From Nelumbo lutea (taxonomy: Eukaryota > Streptophyta > Magnoliopsida > Proteales > Nelumbonaceae): DNA of 64,000 nt. Made by a program: the position numbers and the translations under genes. The notes below the pieces were generated by a model that was not told where the DNA came from, searched no databases, and saw nothing but the letters and a program-made list of their open reading frames with translations. Below are positions 61,301 to 63,075 of this stretch, in pieces; the first letter of the stretch is position 1, and every line of letters begins with the position of its first letter. The stretch covers positions 68,382,401 to 68,446,400 of the forward strand of contig JAKGHH010000001.1 in assembly GCA_022828595.1 (NCBI GenBank), given 5' to 3'.

Positions 61301-63075
61301 ATTTATCTATATTTTATTATTTTATACAATTTGTTCTTTATTTTTTAACCAAAATAGTGGAAATTTGACATTCTATATCATTCTGTTATATTTGAAAGAA
61401 TTTTGCATGCCAGATGAGTGACCAATAATAATACACTACAAGCAAATTCTTATAGTGGTTACAAAAAATTGGCACACAAGAAATTATAAATGCTCTGAGC
61501 ACCAAACATGCTACACAGTTTATGGGTTAAAAGTTTACTTCCGCTTAGAATATTGCATGCACATAGCTCAGTAGGAGCATCAATGGATGATGGTTTATGT
61601 TGATACCACAATGGCACATAAATTACAAGTAGCACATGGGAGCAACATAAGTTGCAAATACAAATTTTTTAAATTAACATCAAGAGCCAGGTTTAAATTA
61701 AGCACAAAACTTAATTTACTTAATTGGGTAAATGGGAAGTACCATTAAACTTAGGAAATACAATTATTCAATAATTATCATGTCAAAGAATCATACTCAC
61801 CTCAATGCACGACATAGCTGCTTCCCTAACACTATGATTTGAGTCATTCAGCATCTCCAAAATCTACACACGTATGAAAGTAAAGAACCAAATAAAAGTA
61901 AGAATAGAAGTCTGGCTCTTGAAAGATGTATATAATGCAAGGAACTCTATTATTGGAAAAAAAACAACATACAGGAGGGAGTATAATCCGCTGAAGAGGC
62001 AGCTCAGTTGATGCAAAGAGACTAACTGCTGAGGAGACAGTCCGTGCAAATTCTTCCCTTACTCTCCAGCTCTTGTGAGTCCAGGCATACGACCCAGCTC
62101 TTTCAACGATGATTGTTGGTGAAGACACCTTTTGTTTTATCCAACCATTAGTATTTTCAACTCCATGTTTAGGATTAACAGACACATTTCCAAATCAAAG
62201 AGTGATGAAAAACAGAAAACAGTTTAGTCATCATTTTACACTTCCATTACTGGAGACAAAATTAACAAAAAAAAAAAAAGAACAAGAATATCAGTTCTTT
62301 TCTTTTGGACAAATAAAATTCAGGATTTTAAGCGTAACCAAAGAAGGACACTGAAATAAATAATCAGTTTTCGAAGTACAAATTTTAAAAGGAATAATAA
62401 GTGCCAACCTTGGAGTAGGTTAAAACAAGAAGCAAACACACTAACAAGTTGAGAAAAGCAATCAAAACAAGAAAAAAAAATACGAAGCAACAATATGAAA
62501 TCCAACTCCATAAATCAAGCTATAATTTGTTTTCCAATGCCACCGTCGTGTACAGTTTGATCTCACCATCAAAAACTTCACAAACTATAATTTTACACAA
62601 AAATGTCGACAGAAACCAGAAATAAAACCGATCGATCTCAATTTAACTAAAACCAATTCCAAAATGCAGATTCCAATTGAAAAGGAAAAAAACTAGATCA
62701 GACAGAATCAAATCCAATTCACCATAAAATCCAGAGGCCAACCTCCATAAGAGTAAGTAACAGTCGACGAGCAGCATCGCGAACCGGTTGCTTCCCATCC
62801 CCCAACCTCTCCACGACAGCCGGAACAAGCCCATTGAAATGCAGCTTCAAATGCTCACCAGAAAGCACAGCAGCAGAAGCTAGGGATTGTAGAGCACCCT
62901 GAGAAACCCTAAAATTGCTGTCCTTCAGAAGATCCAAGCAGCAGTCGACGAGAGAAGTAACCTCGGCCGATGACAAGCTCTTTCTAGAAGCTTCTAGAAG
63001 TTCATGGAGCCGTTCGACGCCCGCCATCCGCTCCTTGGTGTCCTTGGCACGCGCCAACTCCAGTGCCTCCTCCAT
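4073..63075 (-). CDS. CLASP: CLASP (CLIP-associated protein), 17 exons, 3' end beyond window
   Basis: Microtubule-associated TOG/HEAT-repeat protein. In plants CLASP stabilises cortical microtubules, tethers them to the cell cortex and edges, and links to retromer-dependent PIN recycling (known for the Arabidopsis protein). The joined exons give 1311 codons without a stop. The start lies in a strong context (GCCATGG), and the N-terminus MEEALELARAKDTKERM matches the family. Order: N-terminal TOG (about residues 1-230, exons 1-5), CLASP_N/TOG2 block (about 270-500, exons 6-12), Ser/Arg-rich linker (exons 13 and early 14), middle HEAT/TOG block (about 820-1050, exon 14), second linker, and the start of the C-terminal HEAT block (exons 15-17). 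All 16 complete introns are GT-AG with consistent phases. Introns 3, 5, 6, 7, 11, 15 and 17 are swollen by retrotransposons. The last ~130 residues of the usual ~1440 are outside the window. Confidence 0.97.
4289..4393 (-). CDS. CLASP: CLASP exon 16 (residues 1252-1286)
   Basis: 35 codons: YFNQILTVVLEVLDDSDSSI then RELSLSLIVEMFNNQ, the first HEAT repeat of the C-terminal block. Acceptor CTGCAG|TAT, donor CAG|GTCTAT. Separated from exon 15 by 10.9 kb that contains a Copia element. Confidence 0.95.
4394..6159. other. Intron 15, exon 16 side, nothing firmly recognised
   Basis: AT-rich intron sequence. 4845-5230 (GGTCGCATTTGGCAGTCAGG onwards) reads like the edge of an old DNA transposon but has no matching second end. 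The near-repeat GTGGCAGAA(C/T)AGTGTGGAA occurs at 5396 and 5457. Confidence 0.5.
6160..6330 (+). mobile_element. Possible tiny LINE remnant
   Basis: The plus-strand reading near 6225-6290, YKVSNGKIIQFYEDTWGD, resembles the VGNG..FWEDTW motif of the LINE post-RT region. Too short to define an element. Confidence 0.4.
6516..7050 (+). mobile_element. LTR plus leader remnant of a Copia-4 relative
   Basis: AGGTGGGGACCACAGCAG, CCCTATAAGGGCATAGTTGTCA and the CT-rich tail align with the Copia-4 LTR. TTTCTACT|TGGTATCAAAGC at 6811-6830 is the LTR end and PBS. The leader that follows (GGGCTGATCGATCTGCTGTA, GAAGAGTCCTAGAAAAGTTGGACTC) matches 47850-47990. No gag or pol follows; the rest is deleted. Confidence 0.85.
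7371..7399. repeat. (CT)n microsatellite
   Basis: About 14 CT units, intron 15. Confidence 0.93.
7552..7919 (-). repeat. Copia-2 3' LTR
   Basis: 368-bp partner of 13072-13451, ending at the GTTTG duplication at 7547-7551. Confidence 0.96.
8026..8500 (-). pseudogene. Copia-2 RNase H
   Basis: AAERILAYLKRCPGRGILLK, YTDADCAGSVDDKRSTSGYC, SWRSKKQSVVSCSSAEAEYR and LYCDNQAAINIAHNPVQHDR in a frame shifted one base from RT (a T run near 8490). Ends just before the purine tract. Confidence 0.92.
8438..9610 (-). pseudogene. Copia-2 reverse transcriptase
   Basis: 390 codons in the same frame as the integrase after the TAG. RT motifs CRWVFTVKHNADGSIERYKA, MDVENAFLNGDVQEEVYMQL, LHGLKQLPRAWFDRF and catalytic YVDDIVVTGND. 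It ends by frameshift near 8490 at the start of RNase H. Confidence 0.93.
9650..11665 (-). pseudogene. Copia-2 nucleocapsid-protease-integrase frame (671 codons)
   Basis: Longest open frame in the window after CLASP exon 14's frame. The zinc knuckle is CEHCKKPKHTKDTC, the protease WVIDSGASDHMTS, the GAG-pre-integrase HNRLGHLSF...CESCEFAKHC, and the integrase core HIDVWGPY, FVDDHTRFSWVY, SDNAKEYF, PQQNGVAERKNRH (DDE residues present), with the C-terminus CIFLGYAQTQKGYCCYDP. A 17-codon unit with GESSESGSG is tandemly repeated near 9811-9895. A TAG at 9650-9652 stops it, in register with the RT frame. Confidence 0.93.
11666..12256 (-). pseudogene. Copia-2 gag
   Basis: 11855-12256 encodes MRFDGSNYLEWAQSSMMAIG and WAKTTKEIWDVVKEIYSQPL up to NSLK, then a stop. 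The same frame continues GEKPVSVYFSTLKSLWHEID to LNSKYDIV, where a second stop precedes the long downstream frame. Two stops otherwise leave the gag in register. Confidence 0.9.
12257..13058 (-). other. Copia-2 leader with GATCTGAAATC repeats
   Basis: Untranslated region between PBS and gag. Around 12320-12470 the words ATCTGATCTGAAAT and GATCTGAAACCAACCC recur irregularly, giving a short-period satellite-like stretch. No ORF. Confidence 0.8.
13072..13451 (-). repeat. Copia-2 5' LTR
   Basis: 380 bp; on the element strand starts TGTAGAGAACACTGATGTGG and ends GATCTTCTACT, followed by the PBS. Contains an ACTCAAACTG unit absent from the other LTR. Confidence 0.96.
13457..13745 (+). mobile_element. 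Short LINE 3' remnant flanking Copia-2
   Basis: NKVADTLAKEGVERP, encoded at about 13495-13540, matches the last helix of the plant LINE RNase H. It is followed by a 3' region and TAATAAAAAAAAG near 13736-13746. Copia-2 inserted at or inside this remnant. Confidence 0.55.
13802..14184. mobile_element. MITE-like element with short TIRs
   Basis: Ends TAGGGGTGGATTCAAGCC and (reverse complement of the right end) TAAGGGTGGACATAAACC. The interior is filled with AAGCTTGG, GAGCTCGA and GGCTCGAGCTTGG words, giving strong self-complementarity; the core is AT-rich. About 380 bp, non-coding. The flanks share only ACAA, so the target duplication is uncertain. Confidence 0.65.
14185..15318. other. Intron 15, exon 15 side; possible LINE tail at 14590-14792
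   Basis: 14590-14792 looks like a LINE 3' UTR (GATATTAATAAAATCCTGTT followed by a 12-A run) without recognisable coding upstream. 14793-15318 is CT-rich then AT-rich intron sequence with nothing recognised. Confidence 0.4.
15319..15414 (-). CDS. CLASP: CLASP exon 15 (residues 1220-1251)
   Basis: 32 codons: IGNDESSSASKRGALQQLVE then ASVVNDHTVWTK. This is the lead into the C-terminal HEAT block (family: KSGLQQLIEASVANEESVWTK). Acceptor GGTAG|ATT, donor AAG|GTATGG, phase 0. Confidence 0.95.
15590..17391 (-). CDS. CLASP: CLASP exon 14 (residues 619-1219), linker plus middle TOG
   Basis: The largest exon, 1802 nt. It opens GVDPPSARDPPFPAV and carries a long basic/Ser linker (FQRPLLRKHVTGRVSASGRN). 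It then holds the middle HEAT/TOG block: DWCARVAAFNYIRNLLQQGP, FEKVMKLFFQHLDDPHHKVA, RKPFESYMERILPHVFSRLI, SPKAKLAVIEFAINSFNKHA and SVEEQNSLRRALKQYTPRIE. It closes at SGPSILQILHQ. Acceptor GTGCAG|GA, donor CAG|GTAAGT. Confidence 0.97.
17392..18004. other. Compact introns 12 and 13
   Basis: Intron 12 (17920-18004) and intron 13 (17392-17558) surround exon 13. No insertions. Confidence 0.9.
17559..17919 (-). CDS. CLASP: CLASP exon 13 (residues 499-619)
   Basis: Starts IINDEDGGIHRRYASPSLRE and continues through a Ser-rich linker (NIPGYGTSAIVAMDRSASLP, SLSSGLLLSQAKS) to ESMLRGLDMSEKHGSS and SLDLG. Low-complexity basic/Ser linkers of this kind bind the microtubule lattice in CLASPs (family knowledge). 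Acceptor CACAG|ATT, donor CTAG|GTACAA, phase 1. Confidence 0.96.
18005..18103 (-). CDS. CLASP: CLASP exon 12 (residues 466-498)
   Basis: 33 codons: VRSTARTCYRMFSKTWPERS then RRLFLSFDPVIQR, the end of the CLASP_N domain. Acceptor TGACAG|GTA, donor AGG|GTATGG. Contains a run of seven T that codes Leu-Phe-Leu in frame. Confidence 0.95.
20333..20632 (-). repeat. Gypsy 3' LTR (300 bp)
   Basis: Starts TGTTGGATAGCTGCCCAACT on the plus strand and ends CCTCTAACA. The adjoining TCTCCCCCCTCCTC (20633-20646) is the polypurine tract of the minus-strand element. Confidence 0.94.
20530..21233 (-). pseudogene. Gypsy integrase C-terminus and chromodomain
   Basis: 20820-21233: MKSYYDAKHRPIEFQEDEFV, YLKLKPYRQ, LAPRFYGLFKILQHIAPLSY, VPPVFHVSILKKAV, the GPY/F-like module. 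20530-20736 continues with PKEEATWEPCIELIQQFPHL, the WEP core of the chromodomain typical of plant chromoviruses. Frames differ between the two pieces. Confidence 0.88.
21240..22400 (-). pseudogene. Gypsy RNase H and integrase
   Basis: RNase H (about 22050-22400): ELMAVVLAVEKWRAYLLDHR, KTDHKSLK, GYDYIIEYKPGTTNRAADAL. Integrase (21385-21945): zinc-binding H...H and CDVCQRQK, core DEISMDFIVGLP, VVVDRLSKYNHFIPL, and ISDSDPAFLSSFWREYF (usual DRDP). A frameshift near 21390 separates the rest of the core. Stops occur between RNase H and integrase. Confidence 0.9.
22687..23085 (-). repeat. Gypsy 5' LTR (399 bp, internal duplication)
   Basis: About 100 bp longer than the 3' LTR because the segment with CAGTTAACTCCAGCTGTCTT is present twice (about 22835-22930 and 22945-23035). 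Next to it, plus strand GGCTCTGAAACCAAT (22672-22686) is the PBS; on the element strand ATTGGTTTCAGAGCC, an initiator-Met-like site with a changed base. Confidence 0.93.
23236..24049. other. Intron 11 spacer between LINE-A and LINE-B
   Basis: AT-rich sequence with no recognised element. Short near-repeats AACTCTTAAGATGGA at about 23928 and 23965. Confidence 0.55.
24095..25012 (+). pseudogene. LINE-B reverse transcriptase
   Basis: 305-codon open frame with KAPGPDGFTMAFFQDCWD, DFRPISLVTSVYKIVAKVLS, AQGAFVQGRQIVDQILIANE, CKLDLEKAYDLVDRGFL, RGLRQGDPMSPFLFTLVANV and the catalytic box LQFVDDIIIFCES (usual FADD). RT motifs are intact from the PGPDG region to the catalytic box, but the frame ends soon after the box through a deletion. 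Confidence 0.92.
25040..26104 (+). pseudogene. LINE-B post-RT connector and zinc-binding region
   Basis: 25040-25435 encodes YLGLPLGANPKESRFWNPVV, AWKRNYIFVCGRVTLIKATL and GGLGLGNVVSKNEALLGKWL. 25534-25800 and 25754-26104 continue in two other frames (LFWEDTWVSTQPLKDHFPSL; PNPDKRVWAL-type region). The zinc-binding motif CFMCKVKDEDYNHLLISC is at 26025-26216. At least three frameshifts. Confidence 0.87.
26141..26932 (+). pseudogene. LINE-B RNase H (263-codon open frame)
   Basis: Open frame with MWKCIRAATLWILWEERNAR, then RNase H with VKLNFDGSCQGNPGPSGIGG (first Asp), RAEQLAVVQG (Glu), VGDSKVVVGWL (Asp) and NVMADSLAKQGVSRGDLFW. All core acidic residues are present. Ends in a normal stop. This is the plant LINE RNase H of RVT_3 type. 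Confidence 0.92.
27170..27360 (-). mobile_element. Possible Copia 3' LTR/PPT scrap
   Basis: TTCTACACTCCCCTCAACCT followed by GAGCATAGATATTCATCATGCCCA mirrors the 3' LTR-polypurine-RNase H junction of Copia-2 (TCTCTACACTCCCCCTCAAGTTGG...ATCATGCCCA at 7912-7960). Only about 100 bp is alignable. Confidence 0.45.
27361..28018 (+). mobile_element. LINE-C, short LINE reverse transcriptase fragment
   Basis: Encodes WCKWVKGCLQTYHLFGV, CRGLRQGDLLSPFCFTIIAD, VFGRITSRVDRLQLIKGWRV; then the active-site region in another frame (LQFADDII around 27600-27620). The rest (27650-27920) is frameshifted, followed by a 3' UTR-like end TTTAATGAAATCTG...CGAAAAAG near 28015. Internally deleted: no zinc-binding or RNase H part. 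Confidence 0.8.
28021..28335. other. Intron 11 next to exon 11, nothing recognised
   Basis: Short AT-rich stretch after the LINE-C tail. No element or coding similarity seen. Confidence 0.6.
28336..28453 (-). CDS. CLASP: CLASP exon 11 (residues 426-465)
   Basis: Completes the split arginine and reads CCEYALLILEYWADAPEIQR, SADLYEDLIKCCVADAMSE. Acceptor TTGCAG|G, donor GAG|GTATTG. The downstream intron 11 is 10.2 kb. Confidence 0.96.
28553..28638 (-). CDS. CLASP: CLASP exon 10 (residues 398-426)
   Basis: MLRNCKVARVLPRIADCAKN then DRSAVLRA plus two bases of an arginine codon. This is the TOG2 helix before the CCEY segment. Acceptor TTCCAG|ATG, donor GCCAG|GTATG, leaving phase 2. Confidence 0.96.
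28760..28828 (-). CDS. CLASP: CLASP exon 9 (residues 375-397)
   Basis: 23 codons: VLFKLVVITVLVIAESADNC then IKT, essentially identical to the family. Acceptor TTTCAG|GTG, donor ACG|GTATGC. The flanking introns are only 87 and 121 bp, so this exon cluster escaped insertions. Confidence 0.97.
28916..28990 (-). CDS. CLASP: CLASP exon 8 (residues 350-374)
   Basis: 25 codons: ACHLLSFLSKELLGDFEACA then EMFIP, a HEAT helix pair of TOG2. Acceptor TTGCAG|GCT, donor CCA|GTAAGT (consensus), phase 0 at both ends. Confidence 0.96.
29086..29351 (+). repeat. Copia-3 5' LTR
   Basis: Starts TGTAGAGAAG, ends TTTTATTCA, with a palindromic GGGCCGAATGGCCC near the start and AATAAAAGAATG near 29250 as a possible polyadenylation signal. 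PBS follows directly. Confidence 0.95.
29524..29860 (+). repeat. 126-bp tandem repeat in the Copia-3 leader
   Basis: GAACTGTAAGTTGTGCTCAG occurs at 29551, 29677 and 29803, exactly 126 bp apart. About 2.7 copies, almost identical. Smaller TCGA(C/T)TGTGTTTGGAC motifs recur two or three times in each unit. It lies between the PBS and gag. Confidence 0.94.
30286..31104 (+). pseudogene. Copia-3 gag
   Basis: 272-codon frame with the UBN2-type gag (VKLDGTNYLAWSQSIKIHVC, SAKEIWDSVAETYSQKLNVA, GEKPLVVYFSTLKSLWQEID) and a CCHC zinc knuckle CEYCKKSKHTKDKC. A TAG stop follows the last knuckle Cys immediately; the sister element Copia-2 has Trp there. After the stop the frame continues in register through a protease segment. 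Confidence 0.92.
31204..32854 (+). pseudogene. Copia-3 protease and integrase
   Basis: Protease WIIDSGASDHTTN (31204-31488), a frameshift near 31487, then the integrase zinc-binding part CHRRFGHLSF...CESCELSKHC and core (VHSDVWGPYHLLSMGGYKYF, RSDNAKEYFEKN). A stop falls after DDFFRFT at 32073-32075, and a frameshift near 32260 removes the conserved Glu region. 32387-32854 carries the integrase C-terminus (CIFLGYSPTQKGYCCFDP). Confidence 0.9.
33046..34671 (+). pseudogene. Copia-3 reverse transcriptase-RNase H
   Basis: Long frame with RT motifs KWVFTIKYQADGTIERYKAR, LDVKNAFLNGELHEKVYMSL and catalytic YVDDVVVTGNN, and RNase H YTDVDWAENIDDRRSTSGYC, then SWRSKKQSVVARSSAEA. A TAA at 34300-34302 interrupts RNase H; the frame resumes in register (MAHGVSELLWLKSLMEELGV, LYCDNQVAINIAHNPVQHDR) to 34671. 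Apart from that stop this part looks complete. Confidence 0.92.
34642..34870 (+). repeat. Copia-3 3' LTR
   Basis: Same start as the 5' LTR; ends TTTTCTTCA before the ATCTT duplication. Shorter by an internal deletion between CATTCT and TCAGTTTT. Confidence 0.95.
34876..36524 (+). mobile_element. LINE-D, 5'-truncated RNase H-bearing LINE
   Basis: 34924-35613 encodes the post-RT region (SPWNAIHSILPVFLNLIRYD, LREDVWIGDCSLNDLFPSLY). 35517-36278 encodes the zinc-binding part CTLCKANEESCYHILITC and RNase H (IKLNFDGSSLGNPGPSRIGG, NAELQAVLQG, IEGDSKFVIGWLKE). A frameshift near 36265 precedes the end LFWAQL and stop. Tail: TATCTATAAAAAAAAAA at 36508-36524. It directly follows the Copia-3 target duplication. 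Antisense in CLASP intron 7. Confidence 0.88.
35517..36278 (+). pseudogene. LINE-D zinc-binding and RNase H frame
   Basis: 253 codons, with catalytic NFDG, a NAELQAV glutamate and EGDSK in order. It is broken after PETAAWPLGGL where relatives read WSYR; the remaining helix (LANGLADLLAKQGV) is in another frame. Confidence 0.85.
36525..37851. mobile_element. Long-TIR non-autonomous DNA transposon (Mutator-like candidate)
   Basis: The left arm (36525-about 36610) and right arm (about 37770-37851) are inverted copies about 80-85 bp long. Left begins GACTTAAACACACCCTAGGT; right (reverse complement) begins GACTTAAGCATACCCTGAGG. Each arm is built of three short units starting GACTTAAAC/AT spaced about 30 bp. 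The 1.2-kb interior has no coding similarity. It abuts the LINE-D poly-A tail. A 9-11 bp target duplication could not be recognised because of flanking A and T runs. Confidence 0.75.
37227..37247. repeat. (CT)n microsatellite
   Basis: About ten CT units inside the long-TIR element, preceded by a purine-rich GAAAAAGAAAG stretch. Confidence 0.9.
38160..38700. repeat. Imperfect direct repeat and CGATATTT-rich stretch
   Basis: An ~81-bp imperfect direct repeat (AAATCATGAGTCTACTAAA at about 38201, AAATCATGAGCCTACTAAA at 38281) is followed by 38400-38650 with many GATATTT/CAATATTT words. Possibly an old MITE; no ends could be set. Confidence 0.35.
39222..39411 (+). repeat. 95-bp tandem duplication in LINE-E1 ORF1
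   Basis: GGCTATGGTTTCAAAGAAAA starts at 39222 and again at 39317. The two 95-bp units differ at only a few bases. 95 is not a multiple of three, so the duplication shifts the ORF1 frame. Confidence 0.93.
42375..43024. mobile_element. Inverted-repeat DNA element (MITE-like) inserted in LINE-E1
   Basis: Ends share CATAG-N4-CAAGG: left CATAGTTTTCAAGGTGCC, right (reverse complement) CATAGGTGTCAAGGCG. Inside both ends are GC-rich GCCTAGGCG / CGCCTAGG blocks; the centre is AT-rich without a coding region. Removing 42375-43024 lets the LINE reading continue across the join (VPEFD then LDWNIIS). The target duplication is unclear. Confidence 0.7.
44191..45893 (+). mobile_element. LINE-E2, 5'-truncated LINE nested in LINE-E1
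   Basis: Encodes GLGIGNIRKRNMALLGKWLW, KYDLNSGNLVKFWEQPWVGD (44247-44579), the zinc-binding region CVLCKANEETVYHLMVTC (44545-45210) and RNase H (45347-45778) with MKLNFDGYSLRNPGPSRIGG, IEGDSEVVIRWLKE and NSMADGLAKQEV. Ends in GACCAAAAAAAA. AATATAAGGAATTAGAGG (44173-44190) and AATATAAGGAATTGGAGG (45894-45911) are an 18-bp target duplication with one mismatch, and the LINE-E1 RNase H frame resumes right after it. Confidence 0.9.
45347..45778 (+). pseudogene. LINE-E2 RNase H domain
   Basis: 143-codon open frame of the plant LINE RNase H (RVT_3 type). NFDG carries the first catalytic Asp and IEGDSE the third. The usual catalytic Glu motif (AE near GGSLSAKILVALEG) has become AK, so activity is doubtful. 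It ends LFWAPF plus stop, as in related copies. Confidence 0.88.
46473..46490. repeat. (AT)9 microsatellite at the LINE-E1 3' end
   Basis: Uninterrupted AT dinucleotides after TTGCTGATCAAA, replacing a simple poly-A tail. Confidence 0.9.
46491..47118. other. Intron 7 next to exon 7, nothing recognised
   Basis: AT-rich intron sequence between the LINE-E1 tail and exon 7; no element identified. It contains several similar AATCATATAAATCATGAGAT-like words around 46860-46980 without regular spacing. Confidence 0.6.
47119..47216 (-). CDS. CLASP: CLASP exon 7 (residues 317-349)
   Basis: Reads GADYPCFPALLKQLVPPLST then QLSDRRSSIVKQ, the next HEAT repeat of TOG2 (family pattern GLLKQLVGPLSTQLADRRS). 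Acceptor CCTATCAG|GT, donor CAG|GTTTGG. It is a small exon isolated between the 8.2-kb intron 6 and the 18.1-kb intron 7. Found by homology; no long ORF marks it. Confidence 0.94.
47427..47772 (+). repeat. Copia-4 5' LTR
   Basis: 346 bp, CT-rich towards its end (TCTTCTCTTCTCTTCCTC). It is followed at 47773-47784 by TGGTATCAAAGC, complementary to the initiator-Met tRNA end with one change from the common TGGTATCAGAGC. Confidence 0.93.
48260..49028 (+). pseudogene. Copia-4 gag with zinc knuckle
   Basis: 48260-48685 encodes the gag N-terminus (MKLDGTNYLEWAQSAKMVIG, WANTTKEIWDGVTETYSEKQ). The middle of gag is deleted and out of frame. 48744-49028 restores similarity and contains the CCHC knuckle CDYCKKARHTRDTC. 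Not functional. Confidence 0.88.
49131..50220 (+). pseudogene. Copia-4 protease and integrase remnants
   Basis: Protease motif appears as WIIDSEASKHMTN, where relatives have DSGASDHMT, so the active-site Gly and Asp are changed. The integrase zinc-binding part HNHLGHLSF...CESCQLGKHC is at 49589-49816; later integrase sequence is scattered over frames with stops up to about 50220. Confidence 0.85.
50226..50321 (-). mobile_element. Short reverse-oriented retroposed tail inside Copia-4
   Basis: TTTTTTTATAAATGATTGAA begins about 95 bp that interrupts the integrase/RT junction between GEIFHIP and RNVFGVF. Reverse complement ends in poly-A, as expected for a 5'-truncated LINE or SINE-like insertion. 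No target duplication found; boundaries approximate. Confidence 0.5.
50330..52200 (+). pseudogene. Copia-4 reverse transcriptase and RNase H remnants
   Basis: Segments in changing frames: YVDDIIVIGNDPREIDALNK (51512-51736), then an internal deletion joins the RT end (QRKHVLDLL) straight to RNase H (YTNADWAGCLDDKRSTSG, RKSKKQSIVARSSSEVEYRS). 52013-52432 encodes the RNase H end (MLYCDNQATINIAHNPVQHD). Several in-frame stops. Confidence 0.88.
52269..52604 (+). repeat. Copia-4 3' LTR
   Basis: 336 bp copy of 47427-47772 following the purine tract at 52258-52268. Differs by small deletions (one TAAA, one CTTCCT-type unit) and substitutions. Confidence 0.93.
52942..55212 (-). mobile_element. LINE-G, minus-strand L1-like retrotransposon with 19-bp target duplication
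   Basis: Coding segments on the minus strand: reverse transcriptase (54518-55021: DFRPISLIGNLYKITTKVLF, GAFILGRQIIDQILIANKNV, KLDLEKAYDCVDW), the FTDDV active-site box (54279-54533), the zinc-binding/linker part (53622-53835) and RNase H start (53285-53494: PKLNFDGCILGNPGPLG). Poly-T at the left edge is the poly-A tail of the minus copy. AGTTGTATGATATTTTTTT is identical at 52923-52941 and 55213-55231, a 19-bp target duplication. It is 5'-truncated within the RT and frameshifted. It lies in intron 6, same orientation as CLASP. Confidence 0.93.
54518..55021 (-). pseudogene. LINE-G reverse transcriptase N-terminal half
   Basis: 167-codon frame covering RT motifs from PQDFRPISLIGN to LEKAYDCVDW and RRGLRKGGPLSP (usually RQGDPLSP). 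It then shifts frame into 54279-54533, which has the catalytic box as LLFTDDVMIS. The Gly-Gly for Gly-Asp change and the frameshift mean it is not functional. Confidence 0.85.
55466..55627 (-). CDS. CLASP: CLASP exon 6 (residues 263-317)
   Basis: Opens the CLASP_N block: TVDPIKVYSEKELIREFDKI, TLVPEKDWSLRIAAMQRVEG, then LVFGG. The tryptophan in EKDWSLR is the signature of the first HEAT helix in TOG2. Acceptor TGTGTAG|GA, donor GGAG|GTTTGT, phase 1 to phase 1, 162 nt. Confidence 0.96.
56472..56565 (-). mobile_element. Small poly-T-led insertion inside LINE-H (possible 5'-truncated LINE tail)
   Basis: Between the RNase H segments LLKGLRLVKTTG and QIEVEGDSK lies about 95 bp of non-homologous sequence starting TTTTTTTATAAGAAAAAAAA. 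Poly-T at the left suggests a reverse-oriented, very short retroposed tail. Boundaries are approximate. Confidence 0.45.
56680..57000 (+). repeat. Tandem triplication (111 bp) of the LINE-H RNase H tail
   Basis: The block starting GGTGCATCTGTTAGATGGGT occurs at 56680, 56791 and 56902, exactly 111 bp apart. Each copy encodes GASVRWVRRSANGLADTLAK, the C-terminal RNase H helix. 111 is a multiple of three, so the frame is kept, but every copy has TAA where related LINEs have CAA or CAG after LAK. The third copy is shortened. Confidence 0.92.
57513..57678 (-). CDS. CLASP: CLASP exon 5 (residues 208-263)
   Basis: Starts LKDINARLERIEPKIRPPDG, the end of TOG1, and runs into a Ser/Lys-rich linker (QKKSSPKAKSSIREMSLSGG). 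Acceptor CTGCAG|TTG, donor GGAG|GTAAAC, leaving phase 1. 166 nt. Confidence 0.95.
57679..57888. other. Intron 4
   Basis: 210-bp ordinary AT-rich intron between exons 4 and 5. No element inside. Confidence 0.85.
57889..57957 (-). CDS. CLASP: CLASP exon 4 (residues 185-207)
   Basis: 23 codons: EMYTHIGPQFCDELQRHNLP then TSM, matching the EMY...QFREELQRHHLPS segment of the family. Acceptor TTTTCAG|GAG, donor ATG|GTGATC, phase 0 at both ends. It sits 3.8 kb from exon 3, across the LINE-bearing intron 3. Confidence 0.95.
58195..58800 (+). mobile_element. LINE-I, short internal LINE fragment
   Basis: 58231-58476 encodes RMSNLRVNFEKNCVAGVKVD and KYLGLPLGGNPRS followed by FWNQIVERFRKWLAA, the segment after the FADD motif of plant LINE reverse transcriptases. 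The frame breaks after about 58476 and similarity fades by 58800. There is no clear poly-A tail, so this is a broken fragment. Confidence 0.75.
59290..60217 (+). mobile_element. LINE-J, 5'-truncated L1-like retrotransposon 3' part (no RNase H)
   Basis: 59608-60090 encodes the region downstream of a plant LINE reverse transcriptase, including a zf-RVT zinc-binding segment (CILCWEGEETVFHLFYSC) and RKARIVWSCILFAVCWVLWN. It ends with a stop and a 3' UTR reaching TTCAAAAAAAG at about 60209-60218. Earlier sequence (59349-59534) carries the upstream part in another frame. The protein stops soon after the zinc-binding domain with no RNase H, unlike most LINEs in this window. Antisense to CLASP. Confidence 0.8.
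60218..61800. other. Distal intron 3, nothing recognised
   Basis: AT-rich non-coding sequence with short spurious ORFs on both strands. I see no protein similarity, no LTR and no clear inverted repeat. Old, unrecognisable insertions are possible. Confidence 0.5.
61801..61863 (-). CDS. CLASP: CLASP exon 3 (residues 164-184)
   Basis: 21 codons reading ILEMLNDSNHSVREAAMSC then IE: a HEAT-repeat turn with the NDxNxxVREAA pattern of CLASP TOG1. It lies between acceptor TGTGTAG|ATT and donor GAG|GTGAGT. It is too short for an ORF search and was found from homology and splice sites. Confidence 0.95.
61864..62742. other. Introns 1 and 2, no further features
   Basis: Intron 1 (62129-62742) is AT-rich with poly-A and poly-T runs and shows no mobile element. 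Intron 2 is 61864-61972 (109 bp). Exon 2 lies between them. Confidence 0.7.
61973..62128 (-). CDS. CLASP: CLASP exon 2 (residues 112-163)
   Basis: 52 codons starting VSSPTIIVERAGSYAW and ending ELPLQRIILPP. They continue TOG1, including the conserved WRVREEFART helix. Acceptor AAAAG|GTG and donor CCT|GTATG are both phase 0. The exon 1-2 join reads LME-VSSP as in the family. Confidence 0.97.
62743..63075 (-). CDS. CLASP: CLASP exon 1 (residues 1-111)
   Basis: Contains the start codon and the first HEAT repeats of the N-terminal TOG domain: LLEASRKSL, SLVDCCLDLLKDSNFRVSQG, HLKLHFNGLVPAVVERLGD, and QPVRDAARRLLLTLME. The exon ends in phase 0 at GAG|GTTGGC. The ATG is preceded by CTCGGCC, a favourable context, and the residues before it are not conserved. 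Confidence 0.97.
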
